Shown piece by piece: positions 46,288 to 58,204 of a stretch of 64,000 nt of DNA. The notes beneath the pieces were generated by a model, which was not told where the DNA came from, did no database searches, and worked only from the letters and a program-made list of their open reading frames with translations. Position 1 is the stretch's first letter, and every line of letters starts with the position of its first letter. The position numbers were made by a program, and so were the translations under genes. The stretch is from Cordilura impudica (Eukaryota; Arthropoda; Insecta; Diptera; Scathophagidae), in assembly GCA_963682025.1 (NCBI GenBank), contig OY821518.1:145578731-145642730 (forward strand). Direction: 5' to 3'.

Positions 46288-48151
46288 TTAAATTAATGAT
46301 TTGGCCAGTTGCCGTTTAGCAGGCGGCTGTGGATCAACATCACTGCTCTCTCTAATATCTTGGTCATCGTCATCATCATCAGAAAGGTCGAAAATTTCGT
46401 CCAAAAGATATTCTGGAATTTCATCTTTGTCTTCCCGTTCTTCCTCTTTTTCCTCGTCTTCCTCTTCTTCAAATATGTTTTTATACCACCAACAAATTTC
46501 AGCGGATATTGCATCTGGAGATTTCTTTCGTCTGTACCTGAAACGAAAATAGTTTTCAATCGTTAACATGTTTAAATTGTACACTCTGACAAAGATATTA
46601 TAAAAATCTAGGAATTCAAAATATGCACACTCTATAGTTACCTTATTTAAAATGGAAGCGCAGTTTGGTGATAACGTTCGCCTTGCTCATCAGATTCAGT
46701 TGGCAACTGTTGAGCGAGCTGATCAAGATGCTGATGCAACAGATGAATTTTGTACGACATATTAACCCCAATTTCATCGAAAGCTGCCAACATGTTTGCA
46801 ACAGATTGCCTGTAGTTGTCTTTGCGTTCTTTACCCAAAAGTCCTTTAATGACTGCTTTCAATGCGAGCCATGCATTTAATTCTCGGTCTGTCAGAACTT
46901 GGTCAAAATCTTGACGACTCATTAACAACCCCTTCCTGAATTTTGGCGTTACTTAGTCTTGTGAAAATGTCTTTTAAGCGGTTGAATACTGCTGGTCTTT
47001 TTGCGATACATTTCAAAAAATTTTTAGTAATGCCAAGTTTAAGGTGGAGCAACGGCAACAAAATTTTCATTTCAGGAACAAGACTTTCATGTAGCCTATT
47101 GTCTTTAGGCCATTTCCGTCCAATGCGACTATTTCAGTTATGCTGTTTGTACTTGTTTTTCCTTTAATACCTTCTCCGTATCGTGAATCCCAATCGCACA
47201 AAAAACACGGATATTTTGGACGGCCAGATGCTGTTAAGCCTGTAATCAATGTAACTATTTTGAGGTCGCAGCAAATGCGCCACTGGTGTTTGTTATATTT
47301 GACGACTTCCAGAATATGTTTTAAATTATCGAAATTTTCACTAGTGTCAGTGCTATACGCAATCGGAACAGAAGACATTCTATTTGTCTTGTGCAAAAGC
47401 ACAACTTTTAAGCTGATTAGTGAACTATCGATGAATAAACGCCAATCATCTTTTTTATAGGTTAACCCTATCGTCTCCATTAACTTTTCAATATCGTTGC
47501 AATAAGCGAAATTTTTTGCATCATTCATATTGAAGAACTTTTCTAACTCTTTTTGGAGTTTTCGATATGCTGTTACTTTGGTACCTTTCGCCAGCAAATT
47601 ATTTCCTTTCAAAATTAAGCCAGTAGTTCTGACTTTTTCGTAGTCAAACACAAATTTGCAACAATTCCATCCAATTGGGTTTGTGTGACTAGCATTGGGT
47701 CCTTTGATGTTTCATAGGATGTACCTTCACCAGGGTCGTATTCTGAGAAGTAATCCATGGATGTAGCAGCGGCGGTTGTAGTACAAATATCTGTCTGAAG
47801 ATCAGTACTTCGGTATGTTGGTACTGGAACGAATTCTGAGTGCGGTAACGGTAATTGGACACTTGGCACTGCTACATAAGTTTTATTCTTTGCTTTCCTT
47901 CTATTCAAAGTTTTATGGTAGTTGATACATCCATAGCAATTTTCTTCTTGATGCGGGCTGTTGTCTAACCACATCATTGGTATACCAAAAGGCATAGCCT
48001 TCTTCTTTTCACTTTTCCATTGCATAAGAGTTGAATAGCAATTTAAACAAACTTTTTTAGGGGCATAGTTTACGTCAGTGATAAACTCTTGCGAGAAATA
48101 TTGTTTATAGGCTTCCAAAAAAAAAATCACTCGCATTGCCACATTTTTCAT
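46288..48151 (-). pseudogene. Transposase-like gene of element B
   Basis: Minus-strand blocks in order: a Cys-rich N-terminus (CNVCARF; VCLNCYSTLMQW; CYGCINYHKTLNRRKAKNKT), then KDDWRLFIDSSLISLKVVLL, ICCDLKIVTLITGL with FLCDWDSRYGE, LLPLLHLKLGITKNFLK, LTDRELNAWLALKAVIKGLL, VNMSYKIHLLHQHLD and PTESDEQGERYHQ, then RYRRKKSPDAISAEICWW and a long acidic tail (EEEEDEEKEEEREDKDE) ending at 46288. Frameshifts lie near 48110 (T-run), 47640, 47170 and 46920, and a stop stands where element A has Glu (near 46648). An intron (46538-46641) fits between ALPF-region and RYRRKK. Acidic residues in IDSS, CDLK and SDEQGER are shared with element A and are candidates for the catalytic triad. Confidence 0.7.
46538..46641 (-). 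other. Intron of the element B gene
   Basis: On the minus strand AAATAAG then GTAACT, ending TTTTCGTTTCAG. Splicing keeps the frame into RYRRKKSPDAIS. Element A has continuous coding sequence at this site (KRFKGKKLDA) and an intron elsewhere. Confidence 0.6.
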
Positions 48152-48499
48152 CGCTTGCTATGAAACGTGCACAAACATTACAAAAATGGTCTTTTACATT
48201 AAATCACTCACAAAATGAAGTAAGTTCCAAAAAAAATAATAGCGAATTTTGTCACGACCGAGCGAAAATTAAATGACCATCAGCTTCGGCTGAGTTTCAA
48301 GTCTTAACTGAATCTTCATTTTTGAAATTAGTTCGCTTGTACGAAATAAAAAAATCGCTACTTGAGCTGTTGTTGAAAACAAGAAAGTTTTTTTTACTAA
48401 TTCCTAATTCTTGGAACTTCCCTTTTTAATTACTTTTACCTAAATCGCTATTTATTTAATGGTTTTGGGATTTTTAACGCAAATTATCGACTAAGACCA

Positions 48500-48942
48500 T
48501 TTTCTTTTCAAATAAAATTTATTGAAGAAACTAACAAGCATATTATAGATCAAACAGAAAGCAAAAAAGACTTAGTTTTGTGGAAAATATTTTCAAAAAG
48601 CATGAAAAAAAAATAATTTTTCCAACATTTTGCTCCATAAGCACCACAAAAATTTTCTAAATCAATTTTTTTTAAATTTTAAGTGTTTCACAGGTCTCTA
48701 GCAATAATTTGGCTTTTAAAGATTGAAAAAATATCAATTAGTCGACGAGTTATAGCCAAAAAACCATACAAACAATATGCTGAAAATCGGCATTTGACTG
48801 CAAAGTTCGAAGGTCGATTAAAAAAAAATTCGAACTGACATAAACAAACGCCGCGATACGGGTCTTCTAATTTAGCCTCTTTTTTCGCCCCTCACTCTCA
48901 GAATCGACCTAACTTTTGCTAACCTGAATTTGGTCCACAGTG
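48500..48942. repeat. Right long inverted repeat of element B
   Basis: Reverse complement, with differences, of 45662-46103; ends CCACAGTG then TAA. Confidence 0.8.
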
Positions 48943-48945
48943 TAA

Positions 48946-49539
48946 TACGCCTCAAAATATTTGGAGTCAGCGTTTCGAGTTTTTATAGTGCATCACACCT
49001 CTGATTAAAGCCTTCGGAAATTTTAGTTCTCCCCTCATTTTGTAAAAAAAAAACTGTACTTGTGATGAATAATAAAGTTCGCTGTGCTATGGAGTTATTC
49101 ATATAAGGCAGTAATAGTTAATAATTTGTATTTGCTTTTAGTAATGGTTCTGTAGCAACAAACTACTATGCGAATGAGGAAATTGGTTTTCATTTCAAAT
49201 TTTGAAAACTGAAAATGAATTTGGAATTCTATTCTAAAAACAACAAAATAATAATGACAATTTGGAACACTAACTCAAACACTTCATGAAATATGGCGGC
49301 CTAAAAAGTAACAAACAAAAAACATAAGAATTCAATGAATTGGTGCGTTTGTTTTCAAGACTTGATAATATCTTATTATAATTAATTGTTGTAATTATTG
49401 AGATTTAAGTTGTAATTATTGAGATTTATACAAAATTTTAGTATCGGATGTTCATATTTAGTTAGATATCACATAATCAAAGATTTGTGATGGAATATCT
49501 CGAAAAGTGATGTTTATAAAAATTTTTAAAAAGTTTACT
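48946..49539. other. Non-coding stretch, nothing recognised
   Basis: AT-rich; a short local duplication of TAATTATTGAGATTTA occurs near 49395-49430. Confidence 0.4.
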
Positions 49540-49970
49540 TTAAAAGCGTATCTCGACTTTTGAGTATTACACTATTTATAATAAATGTAAATAAAATATA
49601 TGAAAAAGTAAATAATTTGATAAACTTAATACTAAATTATTAGAACAAACACAGTTTTAGCAATTTTTTAAAGGCGTCTCCATATTTTAGGCTATACATA
49701 TATTAGTACAAGGATTCCCAATGTACACGTTCTTAAATACCAACCTGCTCGGAATATTGACAAACAAATATTATCCTAAGTTTACCTAGGTAAATGTTTT
49801 ATTTTGGGAATGAGTGTGATTTTAAAAGACAGACGGACTGGCGAACAATGCTATATTGACTCGAGTCGTTATAAGAATTAGGAATGTGGTCGCAAATTGA
49901 TCGATGCGTGACATATGTAATGACAAAATAATAAATACCCTCTGCAGAGTGGTGTGGAGTAAAAAAATTC
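49540..49970. mobile_element. Second GTCY-type repeat family, copy 2
   Basis: Shares GTAAATAATTTGATAAACTT-like, AGACAGACGGAC, TATTGACTCGAGTCGTTATA and ATACCCTCTGCAGAGTGGTG blocks with the copies at 43640 and 61095. Confidence 0.6.
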
Positions 49971-51480
49971 GGTGTGTTTGTTATAATACTTAATTTAGTT
50001 TATAAAATTCTTTACTTTTTCAAATATTTTGTTTATATTTGTTATAAGTAAACGTATTTAACTCTCTTACTTGCTTTATTTATAATCTTTCAGAACAAGC
50101 ACATTAAAATATTTCATTTATTTAAATTTATTTTTAAATTTATTTATTTTATTTTGTTGCCTCATTCATGTGTGGCTTGAACGTTGTAATTTCAGAAATA
50201 ATTGAAATTTCAAATTGAACAAAAGCATATTATTGATATTTAAATAATTTTTCTTGAGAATGCAGCTGAATAGAATATTTGTATTGGATATTTGCTGATG
50301 CATTATTAAAAACAAAATTTTAATTCTACTTGAATTGTATTGTTGCCTTGGTGCTTTTCTTTCTTTAAGGCCTTTCATTTTTACGAGTATTTCTTAATAT
50401 GAATATATTGTTTGTAAATATTTTGCTTTTAAAATAGAAAAGATATTTTAATATCAAAATGATTTAGATGAACATAAAAAGAAATAAGCTTATAAAAACC
50501 AGACACTCTCATCCATAAAATTATTTATAAAGTTATAGTACGAAATATTGAAAGCAGCGCAGATTGCTTCTTCTTTTGAATTTTATGATATATTTTTTAA
50601 AACACACGATACGCTCTTAATATCACTACATACATACATACATGTAATTTTTTGTGTGCTTTCTTTAATATGTAAACGATATTCTTTGATGGAACATAGA
50701 CACAAAAATGTTTGTGTTTGTTTAGTTATAAATGTGTTCATGAGAACATTTATATTAAATTTTTCTTTTTGAAAAGTGATTTGGGTTCACTTAAGGGAAT
50801 CCTAAGAAGAAGAAATAACAAATAACCGAAAAGAGAATACAGAAATCCAAAACAGCAGAATAAATATTTTTTAGCAAATATATAACAGTTATCAATCCCA
50901 ATCCCAAAAGGATGTTCAAAGTTTACTTTAGTTAATACTTCATAGTAGACTCTAACGTTTTAACGGCAACACTTGCAAATTGTCAAATTATAGTTTGGGT
51001 GTGTCAGAAGTTCCATTAAATCTTAAACACTTGTACGTATGAATGCTATTCAAAATAATCTTTGTTTATTTTTTATTATTTTTAAATTATTTCCCTTAAA
51101 GGAATACATGTCTCAAGGACACTTTAAATTTATACCGAATTCAATTGAAAACTATATTTATAGATTTATCTATAATATCACAAAACTAAAAACTGTTTTA
51201 GAAAGTACTTACTAATAGAAAATTTGTTCTATATACCGGTAAGGGAATAATATTTTTTTATTAACAGCGCTGTTATTGATACAGCTACTTTATCGTATAA
51301 AGCAATTTCTGTTTATATAAGAACAGTATAAGTTCACAAACTAACAAGTTTGTTAACTTTAGTAATCATAATTTTTAAATCATTTAATTTTTCATTTTCA
51401 TATTTAGGAAAGGATCGGAAAAATAATTCATTAATATCTTTTGTCAAACTGCTGTAAATTCGAGCGCGGTCTCAGTACAA
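49971..51480. other. Non-coding stretch, nothing recognised
   Basis: AT-rich, with short ACATACATACATACAT-type runs near 50628. No gene supported. Confidence 0.4.
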
Positions 51481-51499
51481 ACTGACCTATCAAAGAAAA

Positions 51500-51690
51500 C
51501 ACAACAAGTTTTTAGAATAATTTCCTCTACTTCTCGACATAATCTTCTTTTAGCTCGATACACGTTTCGCTGCAATATTCAATGCTTCGATACCCTATAA
51601 AATGGACTGTCTAGCTCCTTAAAATTGCGATCAACCACTGGCTCCACCATTTCATTGTTGTCAAATTTTTTACCAACAAGCTATTTTTTC
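51500..51690 (-). pseudogene. Mariner-type transposase, C-terminal relic
   Basis: On the minus strand KKFDNNEMVEPVVDRNFKEL and, one frame over, SIEYCSETCIELKEDYVEK then a stop resemble the C-terminus of mariner-type proteins (FxxDExVxxxVxxWFxxL...GIxxLxxRWxKCIxLxGDYVEK). A frameshift lies between them. No further part of the protein is found upstream. Confidence 0.5.
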
Positions 51691-51824
51691 ATGTTTGGAA
51701 ATAGTAAATAACACGAGGCAACAAAAACGAAAACAATACAAAACGAAAACTATACAATGTTGATTTAGAGTGATTCCAGTAGTACAAATGTGGTCCAAAT
51801 TTTAAATTCTATGGAGAGGTTTTT

Positions 51825-51860
51825 TATATCCTATACCACTATGTGGTTTGGCTATCACCA
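51825..51860. mobile_element. Fragment of a DINE-1/mini-me-like left end (copy I)
   Basis: TTTATATCCTATACCACTAT followed by GTGGTTTGGCTATCAC, then family similarity ends. Confidence 0.5.
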
Positions 51861-53298
51861 TTGCTTTGTGATGCACAGTGTTACTAGATATGGGGTTTAA
51901 ATATATATTTGATATAAAAAACAAAGAAAAGAAAAAACTAATTATATCTTCATCAATATAGAATATAGAAACACTTGTTATTTAGTAGTCAAATATGTTA
52001 TGCTAGTAGTCACTTATTAATAATGCATATTGATATATGGGCAATCCATAACGGGTGTTGTATCATTCTATCTGTTGTATCGCGTATTACTTTACAATAG
52101 TGTAAAATTGTTGTTGGTAATTTTCGTTGAAAAATATTATGCAACGATACAACTTTATTTGCTATGTTTAGTAAATGTTGTATGTTGTATCTGAACATAT
52201 CAGTCCTAAGTGAAAGCCAGTTTTTATGAAAGAGTAAATAACAAAGACATACAATTTTATCAGCATAAATATATAAAAAATAAAAATTGACAGATAGTGC
52301 AAATAACGCAAATTTCTACATCAGTAAGTTTATTTATATAAAAAGAATGTTTATATTTTTGATATGTATTTTCTCTTTCAGTCTGAACCAAAACGTTTTA
52401 CAATTTTTTAATTTTTTTTGTATTCTAAAACAAAAAGGAAAAAGCTTCGTAACCAAAACTCCAGCGTATATATTATTATAAACACCGACACGTGGTTTCT
52501 CTTATTCGAAATAATAGAAGCGACGAAGCGACCTTTCCTCTTTGGATCGTAAATTATTAAGAAAACGTTTTACAATATGAAAAAAAATACAACTGAAATA
52601 CAAATGATTGTATTGTGTATTTTAATACAACATACAACACCTGTTTTAAATTAACTATTACTAACTTTATGTTATCTTAATATGTAAAATAATATTTTCT
52701 TAAATCTTTGGATTAATAAAAAAATTAAAAATTTATTTTTATGTCTAATTGTGCAAAAAAAAAAAAATTAATTGATTAACTTAGAATGAGTTGTAGTGTA
52801 TATGGAATTAAAATTTATATTAAAACTAGCTTAACCAATAAATGTTGTTCTGCATAAAATAATTAATATGTCCCAAGATTTTGATATTTATTTCAATTAC
52901 AGTACGAGTTTTTTTTAATAAGATTGAAATGCTATTCAAGCTTATGAAATTTTCGATTTAATAAAATAAATTTTGTTTCATAAAAGACAGTGGTCGCGTG
53001 ATCTTAATAAATATTAGTTTATAATAAAGTCACCGCGTAGGCGAAATAACCGGAAGTGTCTATTGAAAATCTCCTGATGACAAAATGATAGTACCGCCAA
53101 TAAATCTGTCGTTGCCTTTAAAATCTTTCAACGTACCACTTAAAGCTTCCGAGATTAGCTTTTAAACGCATTAGTCATATCTGAATACGATTTAATATTT
53201 GAGAATCTGTATTAGCCAAGATAAGTGAAATCAAATATATTTTGGCAGTGCCACACCTGTAGCATCGAAAAATTATATACTGAGACACTACGTTATGG
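51861..53298. other. Non-coding stretch, nothing recognised
   Basis: AT-rich; short frames here carry no recognisable motif. Confidence 0.4.
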
Positions 53299-53300
53299 TA

Positions 53301-53528
53301 CACACAGAAAATAGATTTTCCAATCGAATTGTTCAAAACTTTAATAGCCGTATTTTCGATTGTAGCAAGAGAAATTTAAGAGGAGCTTCATATTTTCTAT
53401 TGTGATAAAATATATACTGTTACGAACACAGAATTTTATTCGTAATTAAATCCAAATTCGGGTACTAGCTTCATCGGAATTCGGTTGGCAGTTAATTCGG
53501 TAACCACAAAGAATCTGTTTTCTGTGTG
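53301..53528. mobile_element. 228-bp MITE with TA target duplication
   Basis: Inverted ends CACACAGAAAA[T/C]AGATT at 53301 and 53528, each bordered by TA (53299-53300 and 53529-53530). The interior is non-coding. TA duplication suggests a Tc1/mariner-mobilised element. Confidence 0.65.
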
Positions 53529-53559
53529 TATGGATATAAGCTGGTAAGCTTCAATGGTA

Positions 53560-54000
53560 CAACGTTTTTATTTATTGAGATTTAATAAATGCTTTGTATG
53601 GGAGCTACCACGCCCATTTAACTATTCCCGCCCATCTACAGAATGGCTGATTAAATTAAAAACATGACTTCACGCAAAGTTGCAAAGCCCTATCATAGTA
53701 CCGGAGATATGTGATATTGAATAATTATGGGAGGAGCCACGCCTACTGTTCCAAAACAGCCCATTTTCAGCAACGCTACTCACTATAATAGCCAGTGAAA
53801 ACACACAAATTACTGTTGCTCTCCATTTTATATTACTCAAGATATATGATATTGAGCCCACCCTTTATCGGCATGCCTACTCATTATTAGTACTAAATAA
53901 CCTCAGAAGCAATTCCAATAATTTTGCTCGAGGTATATGATATAAAACACTATTTCGTGTGGGCGGTGCTACGCCCACTATTCCGAACCCACTTACGGAT
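53560..54000 (-). mobile_element. Helitron-like element remnant, copy 4
   Basis: Contains three or four diverged 143-bp-type units (GGGAGCTACCACGCCCATTT at 53599, GGAGGAGCCACGCCTACTGT at 53731, GGGCGGTGCTACGCCCACTA at 53962). No termini are found. Confidence 0.6.
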
Positions 54001-54238
54001 CAAATTATAAATCTAAACCGTTCACACAAAATTTCTTAAAATTCAGTACAGTTTTTTAGAGAAGAAAAAATCAGTATACATATATGTATGTTAGGGTTGT
54101 CAATTATTTTTACTCCGTGGGTTCATCGCGATTCTAGTACTATGGGCCATAACAAGTATATTTGCCCAAGGAACCTCTAAAATCATTTTCGAGCCTGCCA
54201 AAATTTCGATGAAGATATTTACATGTAAATGCAAAAAA

Positions 54239-54965
54239 AAACAAGTAAGAAAATTATAGTCGGTCTAGGCCCAACTAACTGTACATTGAAAATAAACAAA
54301 AACCAAATTTGAGTGGGATTTTTATTAATTTTTTTGGCTGCAGAAAGTTAATATCGGATGCTATATCTATAAAGGGACTTGGTCCAAAAATGGACCGATC
54401 CTGATCATGTTTGGTAAAGTCTCTTGTATTTTGCAAAAATATGTACAAACAAAATTTGAGAAGAATCAGTGCAATATTTTTGTTTTTTAATAGATTTAAG
54501 TGAAGATCGGGAAGCATTTCTATATAGGGTCAAAGGGCTCATTTTTGGACTACTCATTAGTGGATGTAATGAACGCATACAAACCCAATTTGAGTAAGAT
54601 CTATATGACAATTTGGATCTTATGGCAATTTATGTCGATTTCATATGGGTAATTTGTATGGGGGCTAGGTCTGAACATGGACCGATTCTCACCAATTTCA
54701 ATAGCGTTCATCCCATGGCGGATAGAAGCTTATATACCAAATTTCAACAAAATACATGCATATTTGCGACCTGCAGTTTGATTACAAGCTTTACATGGAC
54801 ACACAGACGGACGGACGGACGGACACGGACATTGTTAAATGAACTCAGAACGTGATTCTGATTCGATCGATATAATTAAAGATGGGTCTAGGTAAAATAT
54901 TTTTGGTTGTTACAAACAGCAGCACAAAGTCATTATACCCAAACCACATAGTGGTATAGGGTATA
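54239..54965. mobile_element. DINE-1/mini-me-like element, reversed (copy J)
   Basis: Starts ACAAGTAAGAAAATTATAGT-CGGTC and ends ACCACATAGTGGTATAGGGT-AT. GACGGACGGACGGACGGACA lies near 54806. It is close in sequence to copy K (shared GAACGCATACAAACCCAATT and TTTAATAGATTTAAGTGAAG). Confidence 0.75.
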
Positions 54966-57029
54966 ATTAATGGTAATGTGTATACCGGGTCGGGAAATCC
55001 ATTTTGCATTTTTTTTTTTATATTTAACAGCCGCCAGAGGGCGTTTCCGTGCATTTTTGTGTATTTTATCACCTTTTTGGGGAAAATGGAGATTTTATCA
55101 GACCAATACAATTTGATCGACCCTAATGTAAATAAAAATCTACAAAAATTAGTATGCAGGGTGTAAAATACATAGTGTTTCCAACTTATACTCAAATTTG
55201 TATTCCATTAACTAGATATTTTGATTATTACATCTCTAAAATAACCTTGAGCTGGAATTTTTTTTTATACCTAGCGATTCAAATTCGCTCTCTTAATCGA
55301 TGAATTTGTGACAACAACACTTGAATGACATACACGCTTTTAGTAGATGGATCAACTCAGTTATTCCTAAAATTTGCATTATGATATTAACATAAAGTAT
55401 ATGTTACTCCTTAGCGATTATACGAACATTACTTCGGCTTTATGTATAAATTTTGGGCAATCGGTATTTATCTTCATTTCCAAAATTAAATTTTGGACGA
55501 TAAATTTTTTTTTTTAATTTTGATTATAATTATTCAGTATGACACTGCTATCTCTAATTAACCAGAGGACGACAAGCATAAACAATAATTTTATTAATAA
55601 TTTATTGTAGTAACATTTTTAGTGATTAAATCAAAGAAATTAGTTTCATTATGAAAAATGTCCATTTTGTGGAGAGATTTGCTATACGTTTTTTAATTTT
55701 TTACATTGTATTTGTGGAAATAAAATATAATTTTGAGTTATGACTCTCTGACTGAAATTTTTCATTTTACTAGTGATATTATCTCAAGTTGTGCACCAGA
55801 TATAACAGAATTTTTCCTGTTAGAAAAAATAGTTATGAGAACTAAATTTTTGCAGTAGATAGAAATGTGTACTGTGAATTAATTTATGGAAAAAGTCAAT
55901 TTTTGAAAATTTTGGGTTGTGACTCTTTTGTATTTAAGGTGCAATATATTTCTTGACCAAATTTTGTCTATAGTTGTAAAACATGTAAAACATTTTTATG
56001 TCATAGTCGTTAGATTAAGCAGCTTTCCGATCTTAGATTTAATGTAGCAATATAACTAAAAACTTTTATAACATTTTCTCCAATAAGTACATACCAAAAT
56101 AGAGTCAGTTACAATTTTTTTTTTTTTTGTGTACGAAGAGCACAAATTCGTAGAAATATTTATACCACTAAAATTTTGGTGATGTTCACTTACTATAAAT
56201 GAGACTTAAATAAACCCTCAGCAAAATTGGACTCATCTATCTTTCTTGTTAAGACAACCTCAGATTAAAAAAAAGACAACAATAAATTGATTAATCCAAA
56301 ATTGAATTTACATAAACTCCAATTTTACATTTCCGTTACAGATAATTTAATCTGAAAAGAGGTAAGTGGCTTTGCAATTACAAAATCGAATTAAAAATTA
56401 TTTTCAATTATATTTAATCGGGCAACCACTACAGTCATACTACAAATTCATTTATAAACATATGTTTTTTTTATTAAGGTAAAAGTTTGCATTAGTCAAC
56501 AATATTGCAACAAAACAACAAACTATAAAAATACTTTACACCACATATAATCAGCCCAAAGGTAATAAAACAATGTTATTATAATATATGTATATTGCAT
56601 TAGACTGGTGTAACATATTTACGAGAGAATTAATATTCCTACTGTTTTTAATTACTACACCAACAATTTAAATAATTATTTATATGTCTACAATTTTGAC
56701 ACCACCGCATACATACACGATGTGGTTCAAATACAAAAGAATGGAATTTCAGATGGCTTAAACACATTCATATGCAGGAGTATATTAGGGCGCCAAGCAT
56801 ATTTGCATCACAAATAATTTCATCCAATAAGAGAGCGATTTAGGCTTTGAAATAGAGATAAACTACAGGACATGACATACGGGAAAAGTCCAACATACAC
56901 ACGGAAAATGAGATGAAACCAATATACGATTTTTGAGATAATTACAATTACAATTCTGTTGTGTTAATGGAAAATATTTTATTGTAAACAAAAATCATTA
57001 TTTTTTCCTTTATTCATTAAACTTGGGAA
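54966..57029. other. 2-kb non-coding stretch, nothing recognised
   Basis: AT-rich. A single ATACACACGGAAAATGAGAT near 56894 resembles one MITE end, but no partner end was seen. Confidence 0.4.
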
Positions 57030-57049
57030 CAATGGGGTTCTACAAGAAA

Positions 57050-57480
57050 TGTTATCTAGGATGCATGATATTGATAGACGGAGGATTGGGAGAAGAGATG
57101 CCACACAGGCTTAATAAGGCAAGGTCACCTTTGGTCGGTTAAATAAAACGTGGAGATCCCCCAAATCTCGAAGAATACAAAGATCCGTATTTTCAATACC
57201 TGTGTGAAATCCACACTGCTGTATGGAAGCGAAATATGGCTTATACCGAATACTATAGCGAGAAAATTGTAAGTTTTCATAAACAAATGTTCGCGCATAA
57301 TATGCCGCATTATTCGACCTAAGGTTATCACCAACATTGAACTCTGGCGATTAAAAAACAAAGAGCCCATAATTCGCCAAATTGCAAGGTAGCCGACGCT
57401 CAGGGCACACTAAGAACATCTGGCGTAGAACAGTCCTACAAGAACTCAATATCCAAAACAAATCGTTGGTATAATAACCT
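57050..57480 (+). pseudogene. LINE ORF2 C-terminal relic
   Basis: Plus-strand frames give RLNKARSPLVG, LNKTWRS, then LLYGSEMW-like, KLQVFINKCLR-like and ITNIELWRLKNKEPIIRQIA sequence, and GHTKNIWRRTVLQEL. This is the C-terminal order of a large class of LINE ORF2 proteins (LLYGSExWxxTxxxxxKLQxFxNxCLRxI...ITNxELWxxTxxxPI...GHxLRR). Several frameshifts. The clade is not determined. Confidence 0.6.
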
Positions 57481-57621
57481 CATCCAAAACTGTAATGGAG
57501 ATGTACATAGCTTTAATCAAATTTGTCAATATTGTTGGTACACCTCTTGCCTTTGAATGCCTCTCAAATTGCACTACGTTTTATTGAGTCTATAAATACT
57601 AAATAAAGCGGTGTTTGCCAA

Positions 57622-57860
57622 TTAACCGATTGTTCTATTATTACACGTATTGGCTTGACCTAAACAATTGCGATGTGGTCGGAAGCCTGCTTGCTCATCA
57701 CATTGTAATTTTTCGATGCTGTATAATCTGTTATTTACTATGGTAGCAATAACATTGTATGCAGTATTGAACAGAGTAATACCTCTCCAATTATCACACT
57801 CAGTCAGATCATATTTCTCTGGTAGCTTTACTATCTCACATGTTGCGCACATATTACGTA
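57622..57860 (-). pseudogene. LINE reverse-transcriptase N-terminal relic
   Basis: The minus-strand peptide has KLPEKYDLTECDNWRGITLF, NNRLYSIEKLQCDEQAGFRP and HRNCLGQANT, matching the CxNWRGITLLNxxYKxxxxxLxxRL...xEQAGFRxxRSCxDQ part of LINE reverse transcriptases. It stands opposite in orientation to the relic at 57050-57480, so the two are either separate insertions or the product of an inversion. Confidence 0.65.
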
Positions 57861-57891
57861 GCTGTTCGTTTAACCAAGCATCACATATATA

Positions 57892-58050
57892 TGTGACCTT
57901 CTCCGAGAAAAGGGACCTAGTGTGTCAAAAAACGAGTTGTGTCAAAAACGGTGGATTCTGGTACCTAAAAGGGTGTAGAAACTTTAAATGCGTTTTTTTC
58001 TCAAAACTTAACTTTCACACAGTAGGTCCCTTTTCTCGGAGAAGGTCAGA
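57892..58050. mobile_element. 159-bp MITE with TA target duplication
   Basis: Ends TGTGACCTTCTCCGAGAAAA-GGGACCTA and, reversed, TCTGACCTTCTCCGAGAAAA-GGGACCTA, flanked by TA at 57890-57891 and 58051-58052. It lies next to the LINE relic. A related right end occurs at 63176-63200. Confidence 0.75.
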
Positions 58051-58204
58051 TATGGGGATGTTTTTCGCGGCTAGTACAAGAGAAATAGAAAACCATTACC
58101 GGCCATTAATTTTTTTAAATATTTTAATTTATCCCCATAACTGTGATAAAAATGACATGTTTGTTGTTTGTTTATTTGTTTGGTTGTTTGTTACCTTGTT
58201 ATGC

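Larger units (their letters stand above)
45662..48942 (-). mobile_element. Unclassified DNA transposon with about 440-bp inverted repeats, element B
   Basis: The 3281-bp element is flanked by TAA on both sides (45659-45661 and 48943-48945). Its ends begin CACTGGGGAACAAATTCAG (left) and CACTGTGGACCAAATTCAGG (right, reversed). The inverted repeats continue with scattered differences to about 46103 and 48500. Both arms share GTTAGGTCGATTCTGAGAGT and the GGCTATAACTCGTC region. It encodes on the minus strand a protein homologous to element A. Confidence 0.8.

Noticed and set aside
46301..46566. Serine-rich and phenylalanine-rich plus-strand frames
   Set aside because: Antisense to the acidic tail of the element B protein.
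48936..48942. CACAGTG at the right end of element B as a Transib end
   Set aside because: Read inward the end is CACTGTGG, the duplication is 3 bp, and the protein is unrelated to the Transib blocks.
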